DNA of 64,000 bases from Bacteroidia bacterium (lineage in GTDB: Bacteria > Bacteroidota > Bacteroidia > B-17B0 > Aurantibacillaceae): positions 1 to 64,000 of the forward strand of contig JAEUTP010000007.1 in assembly GCA_016787705.1 (NCBI GenBank), in the 5' to 3' direction. Below are positions 42,532-52,187 of the stretch, piece by piece; within the stretch, counting starts at the first letter, position 1, and every line of letters starts with the position of its first letter. Below the pieces are notes generated by a model. The model saw only the letters and a list, made by a program, of their open reading frames with translations. It had not been told where the DNA came from and did not search any database. Made by a program: the position numbers and the translations under genes.

Positions 42532-45500
42532 TTATTTTATAAGCTTAAATGTATTGAGTATTTTATTATTCGAACTAACGTTTAAAATATAAGCGCCTTT
42601 CGATAATTCTGCCATGTTTATATTTAGTTTATCAGAAAGAACAGTGTTGTAATTTTCAAGTCTCATTATTTTACCATTGGTGCTAATTAAAGTTAGCGTA
42701 ATGTTTTTTGCTGAAGAAAAATTGCAAGCTACCAAATAAACTGCATTTACATTATCATACAATAAAAGCACGTTATTTTCTTTAGAAAACGCACTTATAC
42801 CATTAATATCATTTATAACGGATAAAAGCTTACTCGCTGTATCAGTACACATATCCACACTTTGTGCGATCAAAACAACAGTGTAATTTCCTGCAAGCGA
42901 ATAACTGTAAACGGGATTTGAAAAATTAGAAGTTCCAAAACCATCTCCAAAATCCCAAATACTGTTTTGAGAATTTACAGAAAGATCAGTGAAAATTACC
43001 TGTGTGCCTGTAGAAACAGTATTTGTTGGTATAGAAAATGCGGCTGTTGGTAATTGTATAGTTGTTAAGTTGAAGGTTTGATTAAAGTTATCGCACTGGC
43101 CAACTGTATTTATTTTAACTGTATAATTGCCGCCGTTAAATGATATTAACGAATCTGCTGTTGCTTTATTTGAAGATGTTTTTAAAATTGTGTTTCCTTG
43201 TTTCCATTCATAATTCCACGGGCCTGCGTTATTTCCAATGGCAGTTATTAAACCTTGCGTTTGGGTGCAGGTGGCTTGTAAAACATTTGTGGTTCCGGCT
43301 AATGATGTAGAGAAAAAATTAAGTTTAAAACGGGCTATTGAAGTTGTATCATATAATGTACAAATATAATCAGATGTAAGTATGTTTGTGGTAATGCCGG
43401 TAAATGCATCAAACAGAGTTACACATACATCATTTGGAAAATCTGTTTTTAATAAAGAAAAGGTGTAGGAAGAAGTTGTTGGCGTAATTGCTTTTACCGG
43501 AACAGAAAGGTTAGTATTAAGCTGGGGCAAACCATTTATACAGGTATTAATAGTATCACTCATACTACAAATGTATGGCAACGATGGATCAAAGATCATT
43601 TTATAAGCATCATAATCTGTTTGAAAATGAGGCGTGCCACCCTGCTCAAAATAAAAAGTTGCCATATCTTTCGAATTAGTTAAATTGTCCATTACTAATC
43701 TGGCTATTGGTTTTATTGTCGAAATAGTATTTGATTTTAAAAATGCGGGATTGGCATTTACCTTAATATTTTCGTTTGCCGTTAAAACCGTAGAAGCTGT
43801 GGCATGAATGTAAAAGCCCTGGCACATTGGTATAACATCAGTTATACCGCCGGTAATATGGCTGCTTATGCCATTAACGTATGTTGTATGATCACCAAGG
43901 CCACCATTAAGATCTGCATTAAAAGCGTACACCGCGTTATCTACATTGCTATTACTATTTCTTAAAGCTGCCCAGCTAATTGGGGATGGTAAGGGATTGG
44001 AAATTAAATTCCATCCGTCATCCAGCAAACCGTTATTAATGGTTCGTGAAACCGGAATTGTAACCGCACCTGAACAACTTAAGCAACTGCTTTTTGCAAC
44101 TGTACCTTTTACATCAAATGTTATTGCTGTAGTATTGGGAAAACCGTTGCCAAGGTAAGTCCAATAACCTTTGCCATTTGTAATGCCGGCAGAAATTGTT
44201 GTGATTGGAATATACTTTGCTGTTGAACTGTAGGTTCCGGCAATTGTTTCATCATAAGAATAAATAGAAGTAAACGGCACAGAGCTAACTACCGATCCGT
44301 CCGGGCAACTTAGGCAAGTAATAGCAAAATTATCATTCCATGAAGCCATTGTTATAGGTGAGGATAAGGGAGCGCCAAGCAAAGCCCAGCCTGTTGATCC
44401 GCCTGGCGCATATTGTTGTATGGTAACCTGGTTAATAATATCGGCTGTAGGATTGATAGGACCAATTTTTCCGGTACCTGTTGCATTTGAAACAAGTGTT
44501 AGATTATTGTTTGTATTAAAAGTTCCGGCATTTAATTGCAGGCTGCCTTGTATTTGTTGTGTAGATGAATTAACAGCCCCCGCAGAATTATTTAAAGTAA
44601 GATCATAAAACGTAGTAGTATTTCCACTCAAAGTTTGTGCAGTATTTCCACATAAAACAACATTGCCTTGCTGTGCGTTAAACGTTCCGTTATTTATCCA
44701 ATTGCCATATACATTTAATGTTTGTGTTGTTTGAAATGAAAGGTTAGCTCCGCTATTTAATGTTATTGTGTTTACGTTGGCTGCAATAGAGCCGGCAATA
44801 ACAGGATTGAAATTTGGCCCGGCAATTGAAGGAATAGTGGCACTTGTGATACTTCCGCAAACGCAATTACTCCAGTTGTTTGAATCAAACCAATCGTTAG
44901 ATACAGTTCCATTCCATACACTTGTTGGTTGCGGGCCCTTAACGGTAATAGAAAAAGTTGTTGCTGTGCCGGTGCAACCACTTAAAACGGCCGCTACTGA
45001 AATAGTACCAACCACATTTGGCGGTAATGGAACATTAGGAGAAGTATACCCGGCAATATTTCCTACGCCGCTTGCAGCAAGACCGATTGAAGTATTAGAG
45101 TTTGTCCATGTAAACGTTGCGCCCGGAGATGGGCTGCTAAAATTTATTGCAGCCACTGCTTTACCACCACAAACCGATTGATTACTCACCAAATTAATTG
45201 AGGGAAGCGCATTAATGGTAATAACAGCATTGCCTGTCATAGGATTTGTGCATGAAGTAGAAACATCTGTTGCTAAAACAGTGTAAGTTGCCGAAGTTGT
45301 TTGGGTTCCGAAAGAAATAGCAGAGCCGGTACCTGCAACAGGGGAGCCAATGTTTGTTGCGCCATTTTTTAATTGATAATTAACACCAACTTGTGAGCCA
45401 CTTAATCCTATTGCAACACCGTTTCCACCAGAACAATAACTGCCACCACCTGTAACTGAAAAAATTGTAACAGGATGATTACTCGTTACATTTACATTAG

Positions 45501-46686
45501 TAAGAAAGATCTCGTCACCAATACCTGTTCCCGCGCCTGAACGGTAAAACGCCCAGCGTATATGCACAACGGGCTGGTTGTTACATGCTGCGGGTAAAAC
45601 AATCGGGCCAAAATTAATAGTACCTGAATTGCTGGTATATTCTATTTGAGTGAGGGCGCTATTCGGAAGATTTGTATAAGCACCGGTAGTACCAACGCGG
45701 TACTGAGCCCGTAATTTATAGGCATTACCGTTATTTGTAATTGTTCCGGCACGCCACGAAACGTTAATGTTATTTCTACACAATGTATTTAAAGCTAAAA
45801 CGGTTTCACCTAAGTTTCCGGAACCAGTACCTGAATTACCCGGGTTTGCATTTACAAAAGAAACACCGTTTGCGCCTTGTCCTGTAATTTTTGAATCGCA
45901 GGATGAAACAAGATTATAAGCCAGGGCGTAATTTTGGGAAGCTGTTATTTGAGCAAGCGAAGGATGAATATTGTTGATAGCGCCATAATGAAAGATGATA
46001 TTAGATGGATAGGTACCCGCGGCATTTGTTGCAGCCCAATTATTAAAAGTAAAAGCAGTTGGCCAGCCATTATAAGGTGTTGGGTTTGTTGGCGCAACAA
46101 TTGTTCCTGAAAGTATTATATCATCTATCCTAAAATCGGAACCGCCATTAGCATTTGTGAAACGAATAAACAAATTAGGAGTATTAGGAATAGTACCCGT
46201 ACAGGTTTCGTTTGACCAACCTGGGAAGAACCAGAAATTGCCTGGACGTGTTAAGGCAGTATATGTTATACCGTTAGTACTGGTTTCAACCGTTAATCCT
46301 CCACCAACTGTAAAAAATCCTGAACAATAAACGCCGTAAGATAGGCTCAGGCCTGTATAGCCAAGAGTATTGATGCCGGAAATAATAAGTGTTTTTGAAA
46401 GACCATTATCTAAAAAAACATTGTTACTGCCCGAGGCACCGGTATAACCTGATGATGTTGTATTGTTTCTCACATCACCGGTACCGGCATAAGTATATGA
46501 GCAATTTGAATTTTGAAAAGAAGAAAAAGAAGTAATTACTGGATTGCCCGCGGCACCGCTTGTGCCCATGTTTTCTGAAAATAGGGTAACCTGAGCATTG
46601 AAATTGTTATTAAAAATAACAAGAAAAAAAACAAAAATAAATTTAACGGGCAAAAGCCTGAAATTTTTCTTAAATGATAACACCAT
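42532..46686 (-). CDS. large secreted multi-domain PKD protein with T9SS sorting domain
   Basis: 1384 residues from the ATG at 46686 (a TTG at 46701 is less likely). Signal peptide ends NNNFNAQ. The order is: a jelly-roll-like domain (FSENMGTSGAAGNP to FRIDDIILSGT), two further beta domains with Ig-like repeats (GGGSYCSGGNGVAIGLSGS; LVSNQSVCGGKAVAAINF), a WNGTVSNDWFDSNNW segment, a passenger-like beta region, and a C-terminal 430 residues that match the neighbour at 46843. PKD WDFGDGFGTSNFSNPVYSYS and a sorting domain (ELSKGAYILNV) end it. Predicted adhesin-like surface protein. Confidence 0.83.
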   Translation of the reverse strand: MVLSFKKNFRLLPVKFIFVFFLVIFNNNFNAQVTLFSENMGTSGAAGNPVITSFSSFQNSNCSYTYAGTGDVRNNTTSSGYTGASGSNNVFLDNGLSKTLIISGINTLGYTGLSLSYGVYCSGFFTVGGGLTVETSTNGITYTALTRPGNFWFFPGWSNETCTGTIPNTPNLFIRFTNANGGSDFRIDDIILSGTIVAPTNPTPYNGWPTAFTFNNWAATNAAGTYPSNIIFHYGAINNIHPSLAQITASQNYALAYNLVSSCDSKITGQGANGVSFVNANPGNSGTGSGNLGETVLALNTLCRNNINVSWRAGTITNNGNAYKLRAQYRVGTTGAYTNLPNSALTQIEYTSNSGTINFGPIVLPAACNNQPVVHIRWAFYRSGAGTGIGDEIFLTNVNVTSNHPVTIFSVTGGGSYCSGGNGVAIGLSGSQVGVNYQLKNGATNIGSPVAGTGSAISFGTQTTSATYTVLATDVSTSCTNPMTGNAVITINALPSINLVSNQSVCGGKAVAAINFSSPSPGATFTWTNSNTSIGLAASGVGNIAGYTSPNVPLPPNVVGTISVAAVLSGCTGTATTFSITVKGPQPTSVWNGTVSNDWFDSNNWSNCVCGSITSATIPSIAGPNFNPVIAGSIAANVNTITLNSGANLSFQTTQTLNVYGNWINNGTFNAQQGNVVLCGNTAQTLSGNTTTFYDLTLNNSAGAVNSSTQQIQGSLQLNAGTFNTNNNLTLVSNATGTGKIGPINPTADIINQVTIQQYAPGGSTGWALLGAPLSSPITMASWNDNFAITCLSCPDGSVVSSVPFTSIYSYDETIAGTYSSTAKYIPITTISAGITNGKGYWTYLGNGFPNTTAITFDVKGTVAKSSCLSCSGAVTIPVSRTINNGLLDDGWNLISNPLPSPISWAALRNSNSNVDNAVYAFNADLNGGLGDHTTYVNGISSHITGGITDVIPMCQGFYIHATASTVLTANENIKVNANPAFLKSNTISTIKPIARLVMDNLTNSKDMATFYFEQGGTPHFQTDYDAYKMIFDPSLPYICSMSDTINTCINGLPQLNTNLSVPVKAITPTTSSYTFSLLKTDFPNDVCVTLFDAFTGITTNILTSDYICTLYDTTSIARFKLNFFSTSLAGTTNVLQATCTQTQGLITAIGNNAGPWNYEWKQGNTILKTSSNKATADSLISFNGGNYTVKINTVGQCDNFNQTFNLTTIQLPTAAFSIPTNTVSTGTQVIFTDLSVNSQNSIWDFGDGFGTSNFSNPVYSYSLAGNYTVVLIAQSVDMCTDTASKLLSVINDINGISAFSKENNVLLLYDNVNAVYLVACNFSSAKNITLTLISTNGKIMRLENYNTVLSDKLNINMAELSKGAYILNVSSNNKILNTFKLIK

Positions 46687-46842
46687 TAGTACAAGCCGCA
46701 AAAATTGATTAAAAGACTAATATATCAATAAACGGGTCTGTTTTCCTACAATTTCGACAAAATGCAATTTTAGAAAGAGTAGTTTGCGTGCTTTATGGCT
46801 CTAAAATTACTAGCAATTTCATCTAAATTTTTAGAGGGGGTG

Positions 46843-48126
46843 TTATTTTACGATTTTAAATACCGTTATTTCTTTTTCTTCTGATATAATTTTAAGTAAA
46901 TAAATGCCTTTAGTTATAATAGAAGTATTTATTAATAAACTTTGTGTCGAGTTAGCATCACAAATTTCAGATAGGACCTGCTTGCCATTTAAATCGTACA
47001 ATGCAATTAACAGGCTTGAGTTTAATGTGTAGTTGAATTTAAGTGTATAATTTCCTGAGACATTGTCGTATAAAAGCAGAGCATTATCATTCGGTAATTG
47101 ATATTTAATACCTGTAGTATTTAGCACTGTAAGCTGTTTTGTAATTGTATCGCTGCACAATAAATTGTTTTGTACAATTAATTTTACCGAATAAACTCCT
47201 GCTTGCGTATAAGTATAAACAGGATTGTTGGAAGATGAATTTCCATATGTATCTCCAAAATCCCAATAACTTGTTTGTGCATTTGAAGATAGATTTGTAA
47301 AATTTATCTGGCCTGAGGCAAGATAAATAGTGTAATTATTGATTGAAAAATTTGCAATCGGTGTACTGATAGCATTTATTGTAAACGTTTGCTGGTAACT
47401 ATCACATTGTCCTACGCTATTTACTTTTACGGAATAATTTCCTCCGGGTAACACCGTTAAAGAATCTACCGTTGTTTTATTTAACGATGTTTTTATAATT
47501 GCGTTATTTGAATCTCGCCACTCATAATTCCATGGGCCGCTATTGTTTCCCTTTGAAGTTAGTATACCCGTTTGTATAATGCAGTTAGGTTGTATTATAT
47601 TGTTTGTTACAGATAAAGTACTGGTAAAAAAATTAATTTTAAATCTTGATATGCTTGTTGTGTCGTATAATATGCACGAATAGTTTGTAGTTAGAATATT
47701 TGTTGTTATTCCTGTAAACGCATCGAATAAAGTTACACATATGTTATTTGGAAAATCGCTTTTTATTGATGAAAAAGTAAAACTGCCCGTGGCGGCTGTA
47801 ATTGCTTTAACAGGCATTATCATATTTGAATTTAAAGGTGGCATACCCTTAATACTGCATAAAACTGTATTACTTACACTCGCAATATAAGGTTGATTAG
47901 AATTAAAAATTAATTTGTAAGCGTCGAAATTGCTTTGAAAATTTAAGGAGCCGCCCTGTTGAAAATAAAAAGTAGTCAGATCTTCTGAGCATGTAGAACC
48001 ATTAAGTACAAGGCGTACAATTGGTGTTGGCGCTATATTAGTTTGCGAAACACAAATGTTCGAAATAACTAAGAATAGCGTAATGCCAAAACTTTTTATT
48101 TTTGCAGGAGTATTGGTTGTTTTCAT
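46843..48126 (-). CDS. secreted PKD protein with T9SS tail, short paralogue of the 42532-46686 protein
   Basis: 427 residues with a signal peptide (ends CVSQTN). Almost the whole mature part aligns with the C-terminal ~420 residues of the large neighbour: TTFYFQQGG, FDAYKLIF, NICVTLFDAFTGITTNILT, YDTTSISRFKINFF, GPWNYEWR, NYSVKVNSVGQCD, then PKD YWDFGDTYGNSSSNNPVYTY and sorting domain ITKGIYLLKI. It is therefore a C-terminal module without the large N-terminal domains. A -7 box TACTTTTG lies 25 nt upstream. Function unknown. Confidence 0.82.
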   Translation of the reverse strand: MKTTNTPAKIKSFGITLFLVISNICVSQTNIAPTPIVRLVLNGSTCSEDLTTFYFQQGGSLNFQSNFDAYKLIFNSNQPYIASVSNTVLCSIKGMPPLNSNMIMPVKAITAATGSFTFSSIKSDFPNNICVTLFDAFTGITTNILTTNYSCILYDTTSISRFKINFFTSTLSVTNNIIQPNCIIQTGILTSKGNNSGPWNYEWRDSNNAIIKTSLNKTTVDSLTVLPGGNYSVKVNSVGQCDSYQQTFTINAISTPIANFSINNYTIYLASGQINFTNLSSNAQTSYWDFGDTYGNSSSNNPVYTYTQAGVYSVKLIVQNNLLCSDTITKQLTVLNTTGIKYQLPNDNALLLYDNVSGNYTLKFNYTLNSSLLIALYDLNGKQVLSEICDANSTQSLLINTSIITKGIYLLKIISEEKEITVFKIVK

Positions 48127-48151
48127 ATTATAAATACAATTAGTTCTTAAT

Positions 48152-48159
48152 CAAAAGTA
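48152..48159 (-). promoter_or_regulatory. -7 box TACTTTTG for the short PKD gene
   Basis: Perfect minus-strand TAnnTTTG match, 25 nt upstream of the ATG at 48126. Confidence 0.45.
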
Positions 48160-48234
48160 TTTAGCATGAATAAATCAATGCTTACATTTAAGATAAAAAA
48201 CTTACATATGAAAAAAGACATCAAAAAAAGCACA

Positions 48235-48269
48235 TAAAAAAACCCGGCAAGTTATGTCGGGTTTTTTTT
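48235..48269 (-). terminator. terminator after the lipoprotein gene
   Basis: AAAACCCGGCA and TGTCGGGTTTT form an interrupted stem with T runs on both sides, 18 nt beyond the stop of the leftward gene at 48287. Confidence 0.75.
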
Positions 48270-48286
48270 AGTATATATATAAGTGA

Positions 48287-48793
48287 TTATTTTGTACCTT
48301 CTATTAATTCAAATTTCCATTCTTTAGAAAATTTTTCCTGGGCAGCCGAAATTTTATCATATACTTTGCCATAATTATTATCAAATTTAGCAGCCAAAAC
48401 ATCTATTTTATCAAGATCCTCCTGTGTTAGTTGTGTACTGTCTTTAGACATGATCTCTACCATTTGTTTTCCTTCTGTATTTGCTATTGAATTTAATGTG
48501 TTAAAATAATCAAGCGTTACGTCAATAAACTCTGTTTTATCGCCAAAAGGGCCAATTTTTTTACTTGCCTCTAAGCTTTCTTTTGCTTTTGCAACAAAAA
48601 GTTTGTGCGTTAACTTTAACGAATCAATATTATGACCATCAATTTGGTTTAAAAACAACGTGTGTTCAATAGCAAGCCCGTCAATAATTTTCATAATAGA
48701 ATCGTTGTACTTAATAGCGTCATTTTGTGTGGGACCACATGCGCTTAATAATATCATTAAAAATGCACCTGTTATAGTTATTAGTTTTTTCAT
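48287..48793 (-). CDS. small lipoprotein of unknown function
   Basis: 168 residues. The signal ends LMILLSACG, a good lipobox (LSAC), so the protein is lipid-anchored. The rest is helical and charged (KIIDGLAIEHTLFLNQIDGH, LKLTHKLFVAKAKESLEASKKIG, LAAKFDNNYGKVYDKISAAQEKFSKE), without enzyme motifs. It may belong to the LIC11966-type lipoprotein group, but I am not sure. It follows ahcY after a terminator. Confidence 0.75.
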   Translation of the reverse strand: MKKLITITGAFLMILLSACGPTQNDAIKYNDSIMKIIDGLAIEHTLFLNQIDGHNIDSLKLTHKLFVAKAKESLEASKKIGPFGDKTEFIDVTLDYFNTLNSIANTEGKQMVEIMSKDSTQLTQEDLDKIDVLAAKFDNNYGKVYDKISAAQEKFSKEWKFELIEGTK

Positions 48794-48810
48794 TCGGTAT
48801 ATTTTATAAA

Positions 48811-48838
48811 AAAAGATCCGCCCAAGGGCGGATCTTTT
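48811..48838 (-). terminator. terminator of ahcY
   Basis: AAAAGATCCGCCC and GGGCGGATCTTTT form a perfect 13-bp stem with an AA centre. On the minus strand it is followed by TTTTTATAAA. It lies 19 nt beyond the ahcY stop. Confidence 0.92.
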
Positions 48839-48857
48839 AACTTTATTTTTTTATTTC

Positions 48858-50174
48858 TTAGTATCTGTAAGCGTCACCTTTAAACGGACCTTCCACTTTT
48901 ACACCAATATAGTCAGCTTGATCTTTATTAAGCACATCTAATTCAACACCAATTTTACCTAAATGTAAACGTGCCACTTTCTCATCTAAAATTTTTGGCA
49001 ACACGTATACTTTTTTCTCGTAAGCAGCGGTGTTTGTCCACAATTCTAACTGAGCTAAAGTTTGGTTTGTAAATGAATTACTCATTACAAAGCTTGGGTG
49101 GCCTGTAGCACAACCTAAGTTTACCAAACGGCCTTCGGCTAAAACAATAATGTTTTTACCATTAATGGTGTATTGATCAACTTGTGGCTTAATAGTATCT
49201 TTAGTATTACCATAAGTTTTGTTTAACCATGCCATGTCTATCTCGGTATCAAAGTGACCAATGTTACAAACAATAGCGCCGTGTTTCATTGATTCGAAAT
49301 GACGACCAACAATAATATCTTTGTTTCCGGTTGTGGTAACTAGGATGTCTGCAATTTTTGCAGCGTTATCCATTTTCATAACCTGATAACCATCCATTGC
49401 AGCTTGTAAAGCGCAAATAGGATCAATTTCAGTTACAATAACACGTACACCTTGCGATGATAATGACTGAGCCGAACCTTTACCAACATCGCCATAACCT
49501 GCAACAACAGCAATTTTACCTGCCAACATAATATCAGTTGCACGGCGTATAGCATCTACCAAAGATTCGCGGCAACCGTATTTATTATCAAATTTAGATT
49601 TGGTAACCGAATCGTTAACGTTAATAGCAGGTAACAGTAAAGTACCTTTTGCCATACGCTCATATAAACGGTGTACGCCTGTAGTAGTTTCTTCAGATAA
49701 ACCTTTAATGCCCGCAGCTAACTCCGGGTATTGATCAAATACCATGTTTGTTAAATCGCCACCATCATCTAAGATCATATTTAAAGGTTTGCGCTCTTCG
49801 CCAAACCATAAAGTTTGTTCAATACACCAGTCAAACTCTTCCGCAGTCATACCTTTCCAGGCATATACCTGTATACCTGCCGCTGCAATTGCCGCTGCTG
49901 CATGATCTTGCGTAGAAAAAATATTGCATGAGCTCCAGGTAACTTCAGCGCCTAAAGCTGTTAATGTTTCAATTAATACGGCTGTTTGAATAGTCATGTG
50001 AAGGCAACCTGCAATGCGCGCACCTTTTAATGGCTGAGATTTACCATATTCTGCACGAAGCGCCATTAAACCCGGCATTTCTTCTTCTGCTAATTTAATT
50101 TCTTTACGTCCCCATTCTGCTAAGGACATGTCTGCTACTTTGCTTTTTACAAATTTTGTTGCTGTTACTGGCAT
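48858..50174 (-). CDS. ahcY: adenosylhomocysteinase (S-adenosyl-L-homocysteine hydrolase)
   Basis: 438-residue NAD-dependent enzyme that splits S-adenosylhomocysteine to adenosine and homocysteine, removing the inhibitor of methyltransferases. Visible: [22 protein letters not shown]-type start, [62 protein letters not shown]-binding [22 protein letters not shown], and the C-terminal DKVA.LHL.. and RY end. Full length. No SAH riboswitch is evident upstream. Confidence 0.97.
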   Translation of the reverse strand: MPVTATKFVKSKVADMSLAEWGRKEIKLAEEEMPGLMALRAEYGKSQPLKGARIAGCLHMTIQTAVLIETLTALGAEVTWSSCNIFSTQDHAAAAIAAAGIQVYAWKGMTAEEFDWCIEQTLWFGEERKPLNMILDDGGDLTNMVFDQYPELAAGIKGLSEETTTGVHRLYERMAKGTLLLPAINVNDSVTKSKFDNKYGCRESLVDAIRRATDIMLAGKIAVVAGYGDVGKGSAQSLSSQGVRVIVTEIDPICALQAAMDGYQVMKMDNAAKIADILVTTTGNKDIIVGRHFESMKHGAIVCNIGHFDTEIDMAWLNKTYGNTKDTIKPQVDQYTINGKNIIVLAEGRLVNLGCATGHPSFVMSNSFTNQTLAQLELWTNTAAYEKKVYVLPKILDEKVARLHLGKIGVELDVLNKDQADYIGVKVEGPFKGDAYRY

Positions 50175-50212
50175 GATATTTTTCTTTAAATTGATTTATT
50201 TTTTAAGGAATA

Positions 50213-50220
50213 CAAAGATA
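50213..50220 (-). promoter_or_regulatory. -7 box TATCTTTG for ahcY
   Basis: Perfect minus-strand TAnnTTTG match, 38 nt upstream of the ATG at 50174, with a GTTG about 20 nt further upstream. Confidence 0.55.
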
Positions 50221-50253
50221 AGTCATAAGTTTGTAATTCTCAACTAATTATTT

Positions 50254-50826
50254 GTGATTAACACTAAAAAAATAACACCTTTTATAACTATCGGTATACT
50301 TGATCTGTTAGTATTTGGGCAAAGTCTGCCAGATCTTCCTAAACGTGAGCTTGAAAAAGCCGGAAGTAGGATGTTGTTAAAACAATTATTAGGGATGCAA
50401 GACTTTATCTTAGACTATCACAGCACTAAAAAACCCTTTTTAAAAGGCAGAACCGAGCATATTTCTATTTCGCATTCGCACGATAAGTTGGCTATAATAA
50501 TTAATGAAAAAGAGAATACAGGTATTGATATTGAATTGTTAAGAGATAAAGTAATAAGGATTAAACATAAGTTTTTATCAGATAGTGAAATGGAGTTTGC
50601 AAAGGAAGATGTTGATAAACTAATAACTATTTGGGCGGCTAAAGAAGCCATGTATAAGGTATACGGCTTGAAAGAACTTGATTTTAAAAAAAATTTATTT
50701 GTAGAAAAGTTTGAAGGCGCTGTTATTTTTGGTAAAATTGATAACGGGAATTTTAAAAAGCAATACCGTTTAATAAGCGAAAATATTGATGAGTATAAAA
50801 TGGTGTATGTTTTAAATGAGCTTTAA
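50254..50826 (+). CDS. 4'-phosphopantetheinyl transferase superfamily protein
   Basis: 190 residues from a GTG start. It transfers phosphopantetheine from CoA to carrier proteins such as ACP. The core motifs are visible: SISHSHDKLA, the Mg-binding GIDIE and WAAKEAMYKVYG. First gene of a compact rightward operon; its last 11 bases overlap the pcrB-like gene. The target carrier protein is not told by the context. Confidence 0.88.
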   Translation: MINTKKITPFITIGILDLLVFGQSLPDLPKRELEKAGSRMLLKQLLGMQDFILDYHSTKKPFLKGRTEHISISHSHDKLAIIINEKENTGIDIELLRDKVIRIKHKFLSDSEMEFAKEDVDKLITIWAAKEAMYKVYGLKELDFKKNLFVEKFEGAVIFGKIDNGNFKKQYRLISENIDEYKMVYVLNEL

Positions 50827-51532
50827 AAAGATTATAAAAAAGCTTGAAGAAGCTAAAAAACCTTTATTGGCAGTATTAATAGACCCGGATAAATTCAATC
50901 CTGAATTAGTTGAGCTTGCAAACAAAACTAAAATAAGCTGTTTTTTAGTGGGTGGAAGTGAGCTTAAAAAGGGCGATGTAACAAAAACGATTCTGGCCAT
51001 TAAAAAGATCTCTAAAATTCCTGTTATTTTGTTTCCGGGCAATGAAACGCAACTCTCAAAAAAAGCCGACGGTTTGTTACTATTAAGCCTGCTATCGGGC
51101 CGTAATCCTGATTATCTTATTAGTAAACATATTGCCGCTGCACCCGTTATCCGTAAAATGAAACTGCCGTATTTACCTACTGCTTACTTGTTAATTGATG
51201 GGGGTAAAGTTTCAACAACGCAACTTGTTACAGGTACACAACCTTTAGATCCAAAAAACAAAACCCTTATTATAAATACAGTTATTGCCGCTGAGCAACT
51301 GGGGTTTAAAGCTATCTATCTTGAGGCCGGAAGCGGCGCCAGTTCCAGCATACCTGCCAATTTAATAAGCAACATTAAAAAACACAGCAACCTGCCATTA
51401 ATAATAGGCGGCGGCATTAATTCGGCACAAAAAACGCAGAAAATAATAAATGCCGGGGCAAATTTGATAGTAATTGGCAATGCATTAGAAAAAAATGTAT
51501 TTTTAGTATCTGAAATAAGTAAGTGTTTTTAA
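50816..51532 (+). CDS. PcrB-type (geranylgeranyl/heptaprenyl)glyceryl phosphate synthase
   Basis: 238-residue TIM barrel. Conserved features: AVLIDPDKFNPE near the start, FLVGGSELKKGD, ILFPGNETQLSKKADGLLLLSLLSGRNP, the YLEAGSGASS substrate loop and LIIGGGINS, VIGNALEKN phosphate site. It joins a polyprenyl diphosphate to glycerol-1-phosphate with an ether link. The family includes archaeal lipid enzymes and group II members in Bacteroidetes; chain length and the final lipid are unknown. Overlaps the PPTase gene by 11 nt. Confidence 0.92.
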   Translation: MSFKKIIKKLEEAKKPLLAVLIDPDKFNPELVELANKTKISCFLVGGSELKKGDVTKTILAIKKISKIPVILFPGNETQLSKKADGLLLLSLLSGRNPDYLISKHIAAAPVIRKMKLPYLPTAYLLIDGGKVSTTQLVTGTQPLDPKNKTLIINTVIAAEQLGFKAIYLEAGSGASSSIPANLISNIKKHSNLPLIIGGGINSAQKTQKIINAGANLIVIGNALEKNVFLVSEISKCF

Positions 51533-51554
51533 TTTTTAAGTCAATCGTGTTTGT

Positions 51555-52184
51555 ATGGAGTTATTTGTAATTACGGCCTCAAAAGATGTACCTGATGAGG
51601 CAAGTTTAATAACAAAGATGTTTGAGAGTGGCTTAAGACATTTACATTTGCGTAAGCCAAAGTATTCTACAAATCAAATGTCTGATTTCTTAAATGAGAT
51701 CCCCGAACATTTTCATAAATACATTGTAATACACTCTCATCATCACCTGGCATTAAAATTTGATCTGAAAGGCATTCATTTAACCAGCACACATCTTTCA
51801 AAAAAATGGAAGTACTTTTTTGTAAGACAGCGGTTAAAGCTAAAATTCAGTAAAATATCAAAAAGCCGCTCGTATTCAAGATTACAGCAGGTATATAAAA
51901 AAGAAGATTATAATTATGATTATATACTTATAGGCACTATGTTTAATAGTATTACCGGCGAATTTTACAGTGGGTTTTATGAGGCCGGCGTAAAAGCAGC
52001 TCTTAAAAATGCCGGTAAAAAATTTGTTGCCCGTGGCGGTACTTCGCCAAAAACAATAGCCAAAGCTGCAGATATGGGCTTTTATGGTATAGCGTTTAAC
52101 TCTTACATTTGGGAGCATCCATCACCTTACGAAAATTTTTTAAAAATATTAGACGCGTATAAAGAAAATAAGCTCGAACTTTAA
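51555..52184 (+). CDS. thiamine phosphate synthase family (ThiE/TenI-like) protein
   Basis: 209-residue TIM barrel. Visible: LRHLHLRKPKYST, VIHSHHHLALKFDLKGIHLTS, IGTMFNSITG, and ARGGTSPKTIAKAADMGFYGIAFNSYIW. The pattern is that of ThiE, which joins HMP-PP and HET-P to thiamine phosphate, but the phosphate loops deviate, as in TenI proteins that are isomerases or of unknown function. No other thi gene is nearby. 23 nt after pcrB and 4 nt before pnuC. Confidence 0.78.
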   Translation: MELFVITASKDVPDEASLITKMFESGLRHLHLRKPKYSTNQMSDFLNEIPEHFHKYIVIHSHHHLALKFDLKGIHLTSTHLSKKWKYFFVRQRLKLKFSKISKSRSYSRLQQVYKKEDYNYDYILIGTMFNSITGEFYSGFYEAGVKAALKNAGKKFVARGGTSPKTIAKAADMGFYGIAFNSYIWEHPSPYENFLKILDAYKENKLEL

Positions 52185-52187
52185 CCC

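Noticed and set aside
44768-45181. 137-codon open frame on the + strand opposite the large PKD protein
   Set aside because: It is the mirror of a Thr/Asn/Val-rich coding region on the other strand, has no start signals and no recognisable motif; the leftward protein has a signal peptide and domains.
50175-50253. possible SAH or SAM riboswitch before ahcY
   Set aside because: The leader is about 35 nt after the predicted start and shows no conserved fold.
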